Positions 24,497 to 31,133 of a stretch of DNA of 64,000 bases are shown piece by piece. The stretch is from Prauserella cavernicola (GTDB lineage: Bacteria; Actinomycetota; Actinomycetes; Mycobacteriales; Pseudonocardiaceae): positions 558,001 through 622,000 of the forward strand of contig NZ_JAENJH010000002.1 of the NCBI RefSeq assembly GCF_016595675.1, given 5' to 3'. The notes beneath the pieces are model-generated. The model saw nothing but the letters and a program-made list of their open reading frames with translations, was not told the DNA's origin and did no database searches. Made by a program: the position numbers and the translations under genes. How positions within the stretch are numbered: position 1 is the first letter of the stretch; the number at the start of each line of letters is the position of its first letter.

Positions 24497-24892
24497 TCAC
24501 GCGCTGGTGGCGACCTTCCACAGGTAACCGTCGGGATCACCGAAGTAGCCGAAGTAGCCACCCCACCCGGCGGCGGCCGCCTCCTTGACCACGGAGCCAC
24601 CCGCGGCAACCGCGGCGCGCATCACCTCGTCCACCGCCTCGCGCGAATCGGTGATGAGGTGGAACGACGACCCGCGGAACCCGGAGCCCTCGGCAGAGAC
24701 GCCGGCGTCCTGAGCCGCGCCGTCCCAATCGCAGAGTGCGAGCGACGACGATCCCTCGCCGAGGCTGCACCTGACGAACCCCGGGTAGTCCTGCTCGACC
24801 TCGCAACCGAGGCCCTCGACGTAGAACTTCTTGGCGCGCTCAACGTCCTTCACACCCAGCATGATGGTGCTGACCTGCAATTTCGTATCCAT
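24497..24892 (-). CDS. VOC-family (glyoxalase/bleomycin-resistance fold) protein
   Basis: 131 residues from ATG 24892, two beta-alpha-beta-beta-beta modules. The first is IMLGVKDVERAKKFYVEGLGCEVEQ, the second contains FHLITDSREAVDEVMRAAVAAGG and FGYFGDPDGYLWKV. The C-terminal GYFGDPDGYLWKV is the usual end of glyoxalase-like proteins. It may bind a metal or small ligand; the reaction is unknown. Confidence 0.88.
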   Translation of the reverse strand: MDTKLQVSTIMLGVKDVERAKKFYVEGLGCEVEQDYPGFVRCSLGEGSSSLALCDWDGAAQDAGVSAEGSGFRGSSFHLITDSREAVDEVMRAAVAAGGSVVKEAAAAGWGGYFGYFGDPDGYLWKVATSA

Positions 24893-24978
24893 GACAGTCA
24901 CGCTATGCCTGCACATGAGGGGTCGGCTTCTCGATTCCTGACCGGTCACCGGCGCGGCGAACAACCCCGGAGCTCCGC

Positions 24979-25383
24979 TCAGCCGGAGACGCTGACCACC
25001 GCGGCCCAGGTGATGCCGACGATGACGATGTAGAGGCACGCGCCGGTGATGACGCCGGCCCGGAGTGCGCCAACACGACGGCGACGGAGGCCGAATCCGA
25101 TGAGCGAGGCGGTGATGGCAAGCGCCCACGCGATCCAGGGCATGGCGAACGCGACCTGCGGCCCCTTCGCGTCGCACAGCCAGCCGGTCGCACCGCGATT
25201 GCAGGAGTCACTGGCCAGGGTGAACATCAAGCCGAACAGAAACGACGCACCGATGCCGGCGAGGGTGAGCAGGGAGAAGGAGACCCAGAATCCCACCAGT
25301 TCCGACCTGGAATTCGCCTTGCTGACGCTGTTCGCGTCGTCCGGCGGATGGTACGGCGACACGCCTGGATACGGATTCGACAT
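24979..25383 (-). CDS. Small membrane protein of unknown function
   Basis: 134 residues from ATG 25383. A Pro/Tyr/Asn/Ser-rich cytoplasmic N-terminus (SNPYPGVSPYHPPDD) precedes three hydrophobic segments (LVGFWVSFSLLTLAGIGASFLFGLMF; VAFAMPWIAWALAITASLIGFG; AGVITGACLYIVIVGITWAAVV). Two Cys in the loop between the first two (SDSCNRGATGWLCDAKG) could form a disulfide. No family is recognised. It is the last host gene before the integrated element. Confidence 0.72.
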   Translation of the reverse strand: MSNPYPGVSPYHPPDDANSVSKANSRSELVGFWVSFSLLTLAGIGASFLFGLMFTLASDSCNRGATGWLCDAKGPQVAFAMPWIAWALAITASLIGFGLRRRRVGALRAGVITGACLYIVIVGITWAAVVSVSG

Positions 25384-25425
25384 CAGGGACCCCCAGTCCA
25401 GCCGACCGGCCGGCGTCAAACAAAA

Positions 25426-25464
25426 ACCCCGGTTGCGCTGTCTTTTGATCAGCGTAACCGGGGT
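25426..25464 (-). terminator. Original chromosomal terminator of tRNA-Ile
   Basis: ACCCCGGTTGCGCT pairs with AGCGTAACCGGGGT (one G-U), loop 11 bases. It sits just beyond the displaced 3' half of tRNA-Ile at the left edge of the element, where the tRNA would have ended before integration. Confidence 0.75.
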
Positions 25465-25465
25465 G

Positions 25466-25512
25466 GCTGTGGGCCCAGGAGGACTTGAACCTCCGACCTC
25501 TTCGTTATCAGC
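25466..25512 (-). repeat. Left attachment site with truncated tRNA-Ile 3' half
   Basis: 47 bases identical to 38201-38247, from 5 bases beyond the tRNA 3' end to inside the anticodon loop. After 25512 the sequence departs from the tRNA, so this copy is a dead fragment. Confidence 0.93.
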
Positions 25513-26072
25513 TCTGATCTTGGTGTTCTCAACCTCGGCATATAGCCCTTGAACTGGGGTTTCCTTCTCTGGACGTCCGCTGGTGTCCCTGGCCACACTG
25601 CCCCTGTTGCCGCCCAGTTTGTCGCCCACTTAGCGACCTCCTGTGCAAGACGGCTGAAACACTGGGGGCAGCGGAGTGTTCCAGCCTCTTCGTCGTTACT
25701 GGTGTGACATAGAAAGAGAGTGGGGAGTGACAGCGACACCAGGGTGTCACTCCCCTGTCACTCACGTTTTCGCAGGTCAACCGCCAAAGAGTGACAGAGT
25801 GACAGGTGTGACAGTTGCGAGATGTCCGCGCTGTCACTCGAACATCGGAGACGGATCGTCACCCGGTGCCTGAGTCGCGCGGAAACGGGCCCTCAGCCGC
25901 CCTGTGAGCCGGTGGGCCTTCCCGCCACACCAGCCCTGGCGTGTTCGATCGTCTGCGGGCTTCTCAGGGCGCAAAATTCGGGCCGTTGGACGCGCTGAGA
26001 CGGCCCACGGCGCAAGCCCTCACCGAGTGGCCGCCTCAGCCGCAGACGGGGTTGCAGCCCGCGCGTGGGCCG
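25513..26072. repeat. Gene-poor left end of element with GTGACA/TGTCAC array (copy A)
   Basis: No convincing gene is seen in these 560 bases; small frames have no ribosome site and atypical composition. Between 25731 and 25846 there are at least eight GTGACA or TGTCAC hexamers, including AGGGTGTCACTCCCCTGTCAC and AGAGTGACAGAGTGACAGG. Read on the minus strand, the block matches, with about the same spacing, two blocks near the right end (35806-35930 and 36649-36745). Probable protein-binding arrays. Confidence 0.75.
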
Positions 26073-26861
26073 CTAACAGGGTGAGTCGTCCTCGTACCAG
26101 GCGTCGCCGATGCCATCTGCCACGCTTGGCAGGTTCACCAGCGCCTCAGCGCGCGACTGAATGAGCCGCATTCGGGTCTCCCACTCGGAGGCTTCGGAGT
26201 GGGAGGAATCCGCTGTGAGCTGCCCCGGCCATTTCCGGTAGAGCAGGCCAACTTCGGGCGAGAAGTACCCAACGCTGATGACGCTCGCGGCGACGAGTAG
26301 GCCCGTGTCTTCGGATGCCGGAAGCGCCATCCAACCGCCGAGTGCAAGAAGCAAGTTCCGCCGAATGCAGATTGTGGTGGGGTGAACCGGCAGGCGATAG
26401 TTTCGCGCTTTCCAGGTCTCGAACACGGCGCCGGGTTCGAGACGACCAGCGGGTGGATCGCCGTCGAAATCGAGCGTAGACCCGTCCGGCAGTAAATCGA
26501 GAACCCGTGAAGTTATCCATTGGACCACGGGGTAGGTACAAAGTGTTTCGACATCTCTCTTTAGAACATCGGGTGCCAATATGTCGTCAGAATCAAGATT
26601 CTTGACGAATACCCCTAGCGCTCGACCCACTGCGAGGTTACGAGTAGCCGCAACACCGGACCGGCGCCCGGAGGAGAATCTTATTCGGGAGTCGTCAAGC
26701 GGAAGAATATCCCTGACGTACCCAGATTCTCCGTCTTCCTGCAGGACCCACTCCCACTCCCACCCTTGAGGCATACGTTGCGAAAGCAGGGACTCGTATG
26801 CTTGCCGGAGGTGATCCGGAACCGGATTGTAAGTCGCTGTCACAACTGAGAGTAGCGGCAT
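26073..26861 (-). CDS. GT2-family glycosyltransferase, cargo of the element
   Basis: 262 residues. The GT-A fold start is LLSVVTATYNPVPDHLRQAYESLL; the DxD metal motif is KNLDSDDIL after GVAATRNLAVGRA; an acceptor-side SEDTGLLVAA supplies the likely catalytic acid. No membrane segment. The ATG directly follows the stop of the GntR gene with no gap, so the two are cotranscribed. Base composition is visibly less GC-rich than the host genes, with AT-ending codons, which suggests recent transfer. Acceptor and sugar donor are unknown. Confidence 0.88.
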   Translation of the reverse strand: MPLLSVVTATYNPVPDHLRQAYESLLSQRMPQGWEWEWVLQEDGESGYVRDILPLDDSRIRFSSGRRSGVAATRNLAVGRALGVFVKNLDSDDILAPDVLKRDVETLCTYPVVQWITSRVLDLLPDGSTLDFDGDPPAGRLEPGAVFETWKARNYRLPVHPTTICIRRNLLLALGGWMALPASEDTGLLVAASVISVGYFSPEVGLLYRKWPGQLTADSSHSEASEWETRMRLIQSRAEALVNLPSVADGIGDAWYEDDSPC

Positions 26862-27656
26862 CTAATCCCCCCAGTTTTTCAGATGCGTGGTGTAAACGGC
26901 GACGGTTCGATCCCCAGGCAGGATGACATCGGAGACTTCGACAACGTCACCATTTGTGTCTATCGAGAACTTGCGCAACGCCATCACGGAAGTGCCCGCA
27001 CCGATCTCTAATTGCTCCGCCTCGAATACGGTGGGAGGACGCGCAACAACTTCTTCGATCACCCTATCGACTTCAATACCGATCGTTGAAAGCTGATGCT
27101 GCGTCCCGCCGGGCCAAGGTTCGTTCTCGTCGGATAGAAGCGCGGGATTTGCGGAAGCCTTGTCGAATACGAGATATGAATCAATGAGGCTGAGCGGGGC
27201 ATCTTCGGCGCGCAAGCGAGTTCGGTAGCTGCGATGAAGAAGTTTCGTTCCGGGAGCGACGTTGAATGCCTGACCTAGGCTCTCACTCGCGGAAACAGTC
27301 GAGTACTTGGCGAAAAACTCTAGTTCCTGTACGTCCACCCCGGTGTCGTGTTCCGTTGTGCCGGAATTGCGCCGTTCATCCTCACCCAGCCTTACCCGGT
27401 CCTTCTCCCACTGGTACCGGTCAGTCGTTCGGCGAACCTTCCGCCTCGGTTTCCGGACGAAGGTCCCTCGGCCGTGCTGGCGCTCGACCAGCCCCTCGGC
27501 TTCGAGCACGCCTACGGCCTGTCGGATCGTCGGCGGACTCACCTTGTACTGCTCGGTAAGGCGCGCCTCGGTCGGGATGCGCTCCCCCGGCGAGTACTCG
27601 CGACTCTCGATGCGCTGGCGAAGATCGTCCGCTACTCGCTCGTACTGCTTGGCCAT
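26862..27656 (-). CDS. GntR/HutC-type regulator (UTRA domain)
   Basis: 264 residues from ATG 27656. An N-terminal winged helix (YERVADDLRQRIESREYSPGE, LTEQYKVSPPTIRQAVGVLEAEGLVERQHGRGTFV) and a C-terminal UTRA effector domain (LLHRSYRTRLRAEDAPLSLIDSYL) are clear. The linker is basic (RKPRRKVRRTTDR). KorSA/Pra-type GntR proteins control transfer and replication of AICEs; this gene may do the same and also controls the glycosyltransferase downstream. Its binding sites are probably the repeats in 27657-27811. Lower GC than the rest of the element. Confidence 0.92.
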   Translation of the reverse strand: MAKQYERVADDLRQRIESREYSPGERIPTEARLTEQYKVSPPTIRQAVGVLEAEGLVERQHGRGTFVRKPRRKVRRTTDRYQWEKDRVRLGEDERRNSGTTEHDTGVDVQELEFFAKYSTVSASESLGQAFNVAPGTKLLHRSYRTRLRAEDAPLSLIDSYLVFDKASANPALLSDENEPWPGGTQHQLSTIGIEVDRVIEEVVARPPTVFEAEQLEIGAGTSVMALRKFSIDTNGDVVEVSDVILPGDRTVAVYTTHLKNWGD

Positions 27657-27811
27657 CCTGAACGTCCCCGTTCCTGGTCGTAGGGCGATTCGATCGTAAC
27701 TCCTCAAGACCTCTTGACAACCTCGCCGCCCGTCCGGCAAGGTCTCAACCACAAGTCCTAATGAGGACTTGAGGACATGAGGACAACGTATAGCGAATGG
27801 AGAACATCCCG
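27657..27811. promoter_or_regulatory. Divergent control region with palindromes and 8-bp repeats
   Basis: The gap between the leftward GntR gene and the rightward element genes holds TCAAGACCTCTTGA (27704-27717, arms TCAAGA/TCTTGA), CAAGTCCT-AATG-AGGACTTG (27752-27771, perfect 8-bp arms) and three tandem octamers GAGGACTT GAGGACAT GAGGACAA (27763-27786). TTGACA at 27714-27719 could be a -35 element. Confidence 0.65.
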
Positions 27812-28042
27812 ATGAACAGCAACCACTACCCGGACGGGCTGACCGAGGCCGCGATTGATGCGCTCATCCAGGAGGTCTACGGGGAGCTCGAGAACGAGGA
27901 GCAGGTCGTGACAACCCGCCTTGCCCACTCGTTCACGGATGCTCGCCGGGCTCGCCGGGCAGAGCGCCGCGCCGGTCGCGAAGTACTGCGCTTGATCCCT
28001 ACTCGCGTCGAGGGCGACCTCGGCGGAGAGGTGGCGGCCTGA
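27812..28042 (+). CDS. Small helical protein of the element, unknown function
   Basis: 76 residues starting MNSNHYPDG with GGAG 9 bases upstream (an ATG at 27797 is in frame but lacks a site). The sequence is charged: an acidic helix (EAAIDALIQEVYGELENEEQVV), then a strongly basic stretch (RRARRAERRAGREVLR). No domain is recognised. It is the first gene of the long rightward operon and overlaps the next start (TGATG). Confidence 0.65.
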   Translation: MNSNHYPDGLTEAAIDALIQEVYGELENEEQVVTTRLAHSFTDARRARRAERRAGREVLRLIPTRVEGDLGGEVAA

Positions 28043-28236
28043 TGGGCAAGAGGGACCAGGAGCTGGTGCACATCACGGCGAAGAAGTCGTGGTGGTCGGG
28101 CCAAATCTGGGCGCTGTGCGGGGCCACGCAGACGGCGGGCAACTACCAGACCGACACGTGGCGCTTGTTCGGCCTGCCGGGCGCGAAGTGCCCGGCTTGC
28201 GAGCAGGTCAAGAGGAACGGGGGTAAGCGGCGATGA
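28042..28236 (+). CDS. 64-residue Cys-containing protein, unknown function
   Basis: Begins MGKRDQELVHITAKKSWW. Three Cys (ALCGA, KCPAC) with only one CxxC make a small zinc or redox site possible but not certain. The C-terminus is basic (VKRNGGKRR). Start and stop both overlap neighbours (TGATG, ATGA), giving good support that it is translated. It belongs to the run of small AICE genes between the regulator and the transfer genes. Confidence 0.65.
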   Translation: MGKRDQELVHITAKKSWWSGQIWALCGATQTAGNYQTDTWRLFGLPGAKCPACEQVKRNGGKRR

Positions 28237-28784
28237 CCACGCGAATCACCGTTCAGAAGCCCGGCCCGGCGTCTTCCGCCAAGAACGCCGCCGGACCGGG
28301 TGTCCCCAACCAGCCAGCAACGGACTCGAAGGGAAATCCCATGGTAGACACCACCACCCGCTACTCCGAACTACTGCGGGAGAGCATCCGCCGTTTCGGC
28401 CAGGACCCGAAGCAGGCGTACGGCTTACTGTCCTCGGCCCTGAGTGCCTACCTCGACGGCAAGCGCTCGCCGGGCTACCTGCACATGGTGCTCACCGAGC
28501 TGGACACGGCATCGGCCGAGTCCGACGTCGTCACCTACACCCCGCAGGCGCTCAACAAGCTGATTGATTCGGTGTGCTCGCGGGAGGTCGCCGGGAGGCT
28601 CCGGGGGCACGCCCTGTGGCACCGCGACCAGGCCGCCGCCCTGCGCGCCCGAGTCCTCGAGTTCGGCGTGTGGCAGATGGATGACCCGATGCGCGTGCAG
28701 ATGGACTCCCACAACGCGGAGGCCGACCGCCTGGACGCGATGGCCACGCAGGAACTCGCCCGCATCGGGGGTGAGGACCGGTGA
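28233..28784 (+). CDS. Hypothetical protein of the element (183 residues)
   Basis: A disordered N-terminus (Pro/Ala/Ser/Gly, residues 1-40) leads into a helical domain (YSELLRESIRRFGQDPKQAYGLLSSALSAYLDGK; RGHALWHRDQAAALRARVLEF; NAEADRLDAMATQELARIGG). The domain resembles the AICE proteins of unknown function found ahead of spd genes; no motif is diagnostic. An ATG at 28341 (MVDTTTRYSELL) is a possible second start. It overlaps both neighbours by 4 bases. Confidence 0.68.
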   Translation: MTTRITVQKPGPASSAKNAAGPGVPNQPATDSKGNPMVDTTTRYSELLRESIRRFGQDPKQAYGLLSSALSAYLDGKRSPGYLHMVLTELDTASAESDVVTYTPQALNKLIDSVCSREVAGRLRGHALWHRDQAAALRARVLEFGVWQMDDPMRVQMDSHNAEADRLDAMATQELARIGGEDR

Positions 28785-29206
28785 ACCCCCGCAACCGCAA
28801 GCAGCGACCGGTCACCGTGTTCGACGGCCACACGCATCACGTGGCGCTGTGCCGGGGGTTCCGGGACGGGCTGCCGATGTTCGGGTGGGGCGAGGGACCT
28901 TCGACCCTGCTCACCGAGTCCCAGCTCAGCAGTGTGGGGTTGCGCCGCAACGGGCAGGACCCGGTGGCGTTGCTGGTGTTTCGCCACCACAAGCCCTACC
29001 GGCGCGAGGAGACCACCGAGCTGTTCTCGGTGGAGCGGGCCGCCCCCAAGCGCGGCACCCTCGCCCAGCGCCGCGCCAAGGTCCAGGAAGCCCTGCGGGT
29101 CCGCAGGATCTGTGTCGAGTGCAGGCAGGACGTGGGCTACTACGTGCCCACCTCGACCCGCGTGTGCTGGCAGTGCGAGTCCGGCACCTGGGAGGTGGCC
29201 GCGTGA
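28781..29206 (+). CDS. RRQRL-like zinc-binding protein
   Basis: 141 residues from a GTG. The middle (LLTESQLSSVGLRRNGQDPVALLVFRHHKPYRREETTELF in outline) and the C-terminal four-Cys zinc ribbon (CVECRQDVGYYVPTSTRVCWQC in outline) match the layout of the RRQRL-motif zinc-binding proteins that recur in AICEs, although the RRQRL tetrad itself is degenerate (LRRNG). Likely nucleic-acid or protein binding; the role in the element is unknown. Coupled by overlaps on both sides. Confidence 0.72.
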   Translation: MNPRNRKQRPVTVFDGHTHHVALCRGFRDGLPMFGWGEGPSTLLTESQLSSVGLRRNGQDPVALLVFRHHKPYRREETTELFSVERAAPKRGTLAQRRAKVQEALRVRRICVECRQDVGYYVPTSTRVCWQCESGTWEVAA

Positions 29207-29424
29207 TGGGCATCCGCGAGAAGTTCGAGCGGTTCAAGCAGGACTGGGCCGCCTCCAGCGAAGCCCTGGAAGCCAACCTGGCGGCCGGTGCCCGTCGACG
29301 GGCTCGCGAGCAGGAAGCCCGCCGCGCGGCGGGCGGGTGCGGCACCGACAACTGCCCGCGTTCGGCGGAGCGGGATGGCTACTGCCGTCCCTGCTGGTCG
29401 GCGATCTTCGGAGGTGGCGCGTGA
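29206..29424 (+). CDS. 72-residue protein with C-terminal Cys motif
   Basis: MGIREKFERFKQDW starts at an ATG overlapping the previous stop (TGATG). An amphipathic helix rich in Ala, Glu and Arg is followed by GCGTDNCPRSAERDGYCRPC: four Cys spaced as a small zinc knuckle. No family name can be given. The stop overlaps the next start, keeping the translationally coupled chain. Confidence 0.68.
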   Translation: MGIREKFERFKQDWAASSEALEANLAAGARRRAREQEARRAAGGCGTDNCPRSAERDGYCRPCWSAIFGGGA

Positions 29425-29678
29425 TGTCCATCTTCGACGTGCTGAGTCGCTTTGGGACGGTCGCCTTGCTGCGGTTCGTGGGCGCGGTGCTGCTGTTCCT
29501 GGTCCTGCACCTGCTGCGGATCCCGTTCGTGCTGCTGGTCCGGGTGCTGGAGGGCGTGTTGCGCCGCATCGACGGCTACGCCATCCGGCAGGCCAGCCGC
29601 CCGCCGAAGGGTCCGATCAACGACTTCTTCCACCACACCACCAACTCTCGTGAGGGGGAGCCCCATGTCTACGCGTGA
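29424..29678 (+). CDS. Small membrane protein, Spd-like
   Basis: 84 residues with one or two hydrophobic helices (TVALLRFVGAVLLFLVLHLLRIPFVLLVRVL), then a basic amphipathic stretch and a polar tail. Coupled start (TGATG). Small hydrophobic proteins in this position of AICEs and conjugative Streptomyces plasmids are spread (Spd) proteins that help intramycelial plasmid spreading; this assignment is from context and topology only. Confidence 0.68.
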   Translation: MSIFDVLSRFGTVALLRFVGAVLLFLVLHLLRIPFVLLVRVLEGVLRRIDGYAIRQASRPPKGPINDFFHHTTNSREGEPHVYA

Positions 29679-29991
29679 ACTCGACGTCCACACCGGTGAG
29701 CCGCGGACCCGTACCGCGGTCGCGTCGGAGTGGGTCGTGTGGCACTTCGGGGAGCTGTCCGGGGTGATCGGCCCCGGCGTGCTCGCCGCCACGGTCAGCG
29801 GCTGGTTCGGCCTCGCCTCCGGCCTGGTCGCCGCCGGGTGGGCGGTCAAGGAGACGCGGTTCCGCCGCGAACAGCAGCAGATCCGCGACCAGCGCACCCT
29901 GCCCGCCGCCGAGCAGGACACCGAGGGCGAGACCGCCGAGGACGCCGGAACGGGCCGTGAGGGCCAGCAGGACAAGGGGGTGAGCGCATGA
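29665..29991 (+). CDS. Small membrane protein upstream of DUF2637 gene
   Basis: 108 residues from ATG 29665 with GAGGGGGAG in front; it overlaps the previous gene by 14 bases in another frame. One hydrophobic segment (GVIGPGVLAATVSGWFGLASGLVAAGWAV) is flanked by a polar N-terminus (STRELDVHTGEPRTRT) and a Glu/Gln/Gly-rich tail. Probably a spread or transfer accessory protein (inference from position). The stop overlaps the next ATG. Confidence 0.68.
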   Translation: MSTRELDVHTGEPRTRTAVASEWVVWHFGELSGVIGPGVLAATVSGWFGLASGLVAAGWAVKETRFRREQQQIRDQRTLPAAEQDTEGETAEDAGTGREGQQDKGVSA

Positions 29992-31133
29992 GCAGGGCAG
30001 AGCAGCGCCGCGCGGACCGGATGGTGGCCGCCGAGCAGTCCCGTTTGGACGCCGACGCCGCGAGCGCACGCCGGATCCGGGAGCGGGAGTCGCTGGCCGA
30101 GCAGTCCCGCCGCGATGAGCAGCTCCGCGCTGAGCAGCGGCAGGGCGAGCAGGCCGAGCGGCGTGCCCGGCGCGATGCCAAGCGCGCCAAGCTCCGGGCG
30201 TGGGCGGCGGCGAACACGGTGGATCTGCTGATCTACCCGGCGGTGCTGATCGCGTTCGCGATGGCCGGGCCGTCGATGGCCATCTACGGGGCCGAGGTCT
30301 ACGGCTCCGCCCTGGGCTGGCTGCTGCCCGGGATCAGTGAGCTGTTGATGCTGGCCTTCGCGGTGGCCGTGCTCATCGCCCGCCGGCAGGACGCGGCCCG
30401 GCCGGTGGGGATGCTCCAGGCCGGGGTGTGGGTCTTCGCCGCGCTCTCGGCGGGGCTGAACCTGTTGCACGGCCTGGACAAGGGCTGGTCCGCGGGGATC
30501 GTGATGGCGATCGTGGCCGTGTCCGGGATCGTGGCCCACCAGCTCACCCTGGCCACCCCACCCCGCCCGGCCGCCGAGCGGGCCGCCGCCCGGATCGCCC
30601 GCCGGGAAGCCCGCAAGGTCGCTCGGGTCCGCCGGGCTGCGGTGCGTCATGCGGTCGCCGAGATCGCCGAGGACGGCACGGCGCGGCTGGTCTACACCCC
30701 CGGCCGCTACGTGCTCACCGGCCGTCGTGGTCGCCGGCTGGAAGCGGCGATCGTGCCCGGCTCGGCCGTCGAGTCGGACCCGATCGAGCTGCCCGACTGG
30801 GACACCGCGTTGGCCGATCTGATCGCCGATGCGGATTCGGCCGGCACGCCTGAACCCAGCACGGGCGGCGACGAGTCGGCCCTGTCGGGTGGGCCGTCGA
30901 TCGGCACCCTCGACCGCGACGGTGACCAGCAAAAATCGAGCCCCGATCGAGCCCGGATCGGCGGCCGCGTCGGCCGCTCGATCGAGCAGCTTCGCGCCGA
31001 GTTGGCGTCGGCGATCGAGGCCGACCCGACCGAGGTCGATCCCACCTCCGCCGAGTCCATCCGTAAGGCCCTGCGCTGCTCGCCCCGGCGGGCACGCCAG
31101 CTCCGTGACGAACACCTGGGAGGCTCGAAGTGA
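29988..31133 (+). CDS. DUF2637-type conjugative spread protein (SpdB-like)
   Basis: 381 residues. A long Arg/Glu/Gln/Ala coiled-coil (about 1-70) leads into four membrane helices (LLIYPAVLIAFAMAGPSMAIYGAEVYG; LGWLLPGISELLMLAFAVAVLIA; MLQAGVWVFAALSAGLNLLHGLD; IVMAIVAVSGIVAHQLTL), the DUF2637 pattern. The cytoplasmic C-terminus ends in a HTH-like segment (SAESIRKALRCSPRRARQLRDEHL). It is placed immediately before the TraB-like translocase, as in other AICEs, and likely acts with it in DNA transfer between hyphae. Confidence 0.83.
   Translation: MSRAEQRRADRMVAAEQSRLDADAASARRIRERESLAEQSRRDEQLRAEQRQGEQAERRARRDAKRAKLRAWAAANTVDLLIYPAVLIAFAMAGPSMAIYGAEVYGSALGWLLPGISELLMLAFAVAVLIARRQDAARPVGMLQAGVWVFAALSAGLNLLHGLDKGWSAGIVMAIVAVSGIVAHQLTLATPPRPAAERAAARIARREARKVARVRRAAVRHAVAEIAEDGTARLVYTPGRYVLTGRRGRRLEAAIVPGSAVESDPIELPDWDTALADLIADADSAGTPEPSTGGDESALSGGPSIGTLDRDGDQQKSSPDRARIGGRVGRSIEQLRAELASAIEADPTEVDPTSAESIRKALRCSPRRARQLRDEHLGGSK

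Noticed and set aside
25529-25837. A small minus-strand frame with CHTCHSVT-type peptide at the left end of the element
   Set aside because: The peptide is just the translation of the GTGACA/TGTCAC array; similar peptides appear in other frames at the two other array copies, and no ribosome site is present.
25904-26164. A small plus-strand frame between the left array and the glycosyltransferase
   Set aside because: No ribosome site, Arg/Ala-rich random composition, and it overlaps the convergent glycosyltransferase gene.
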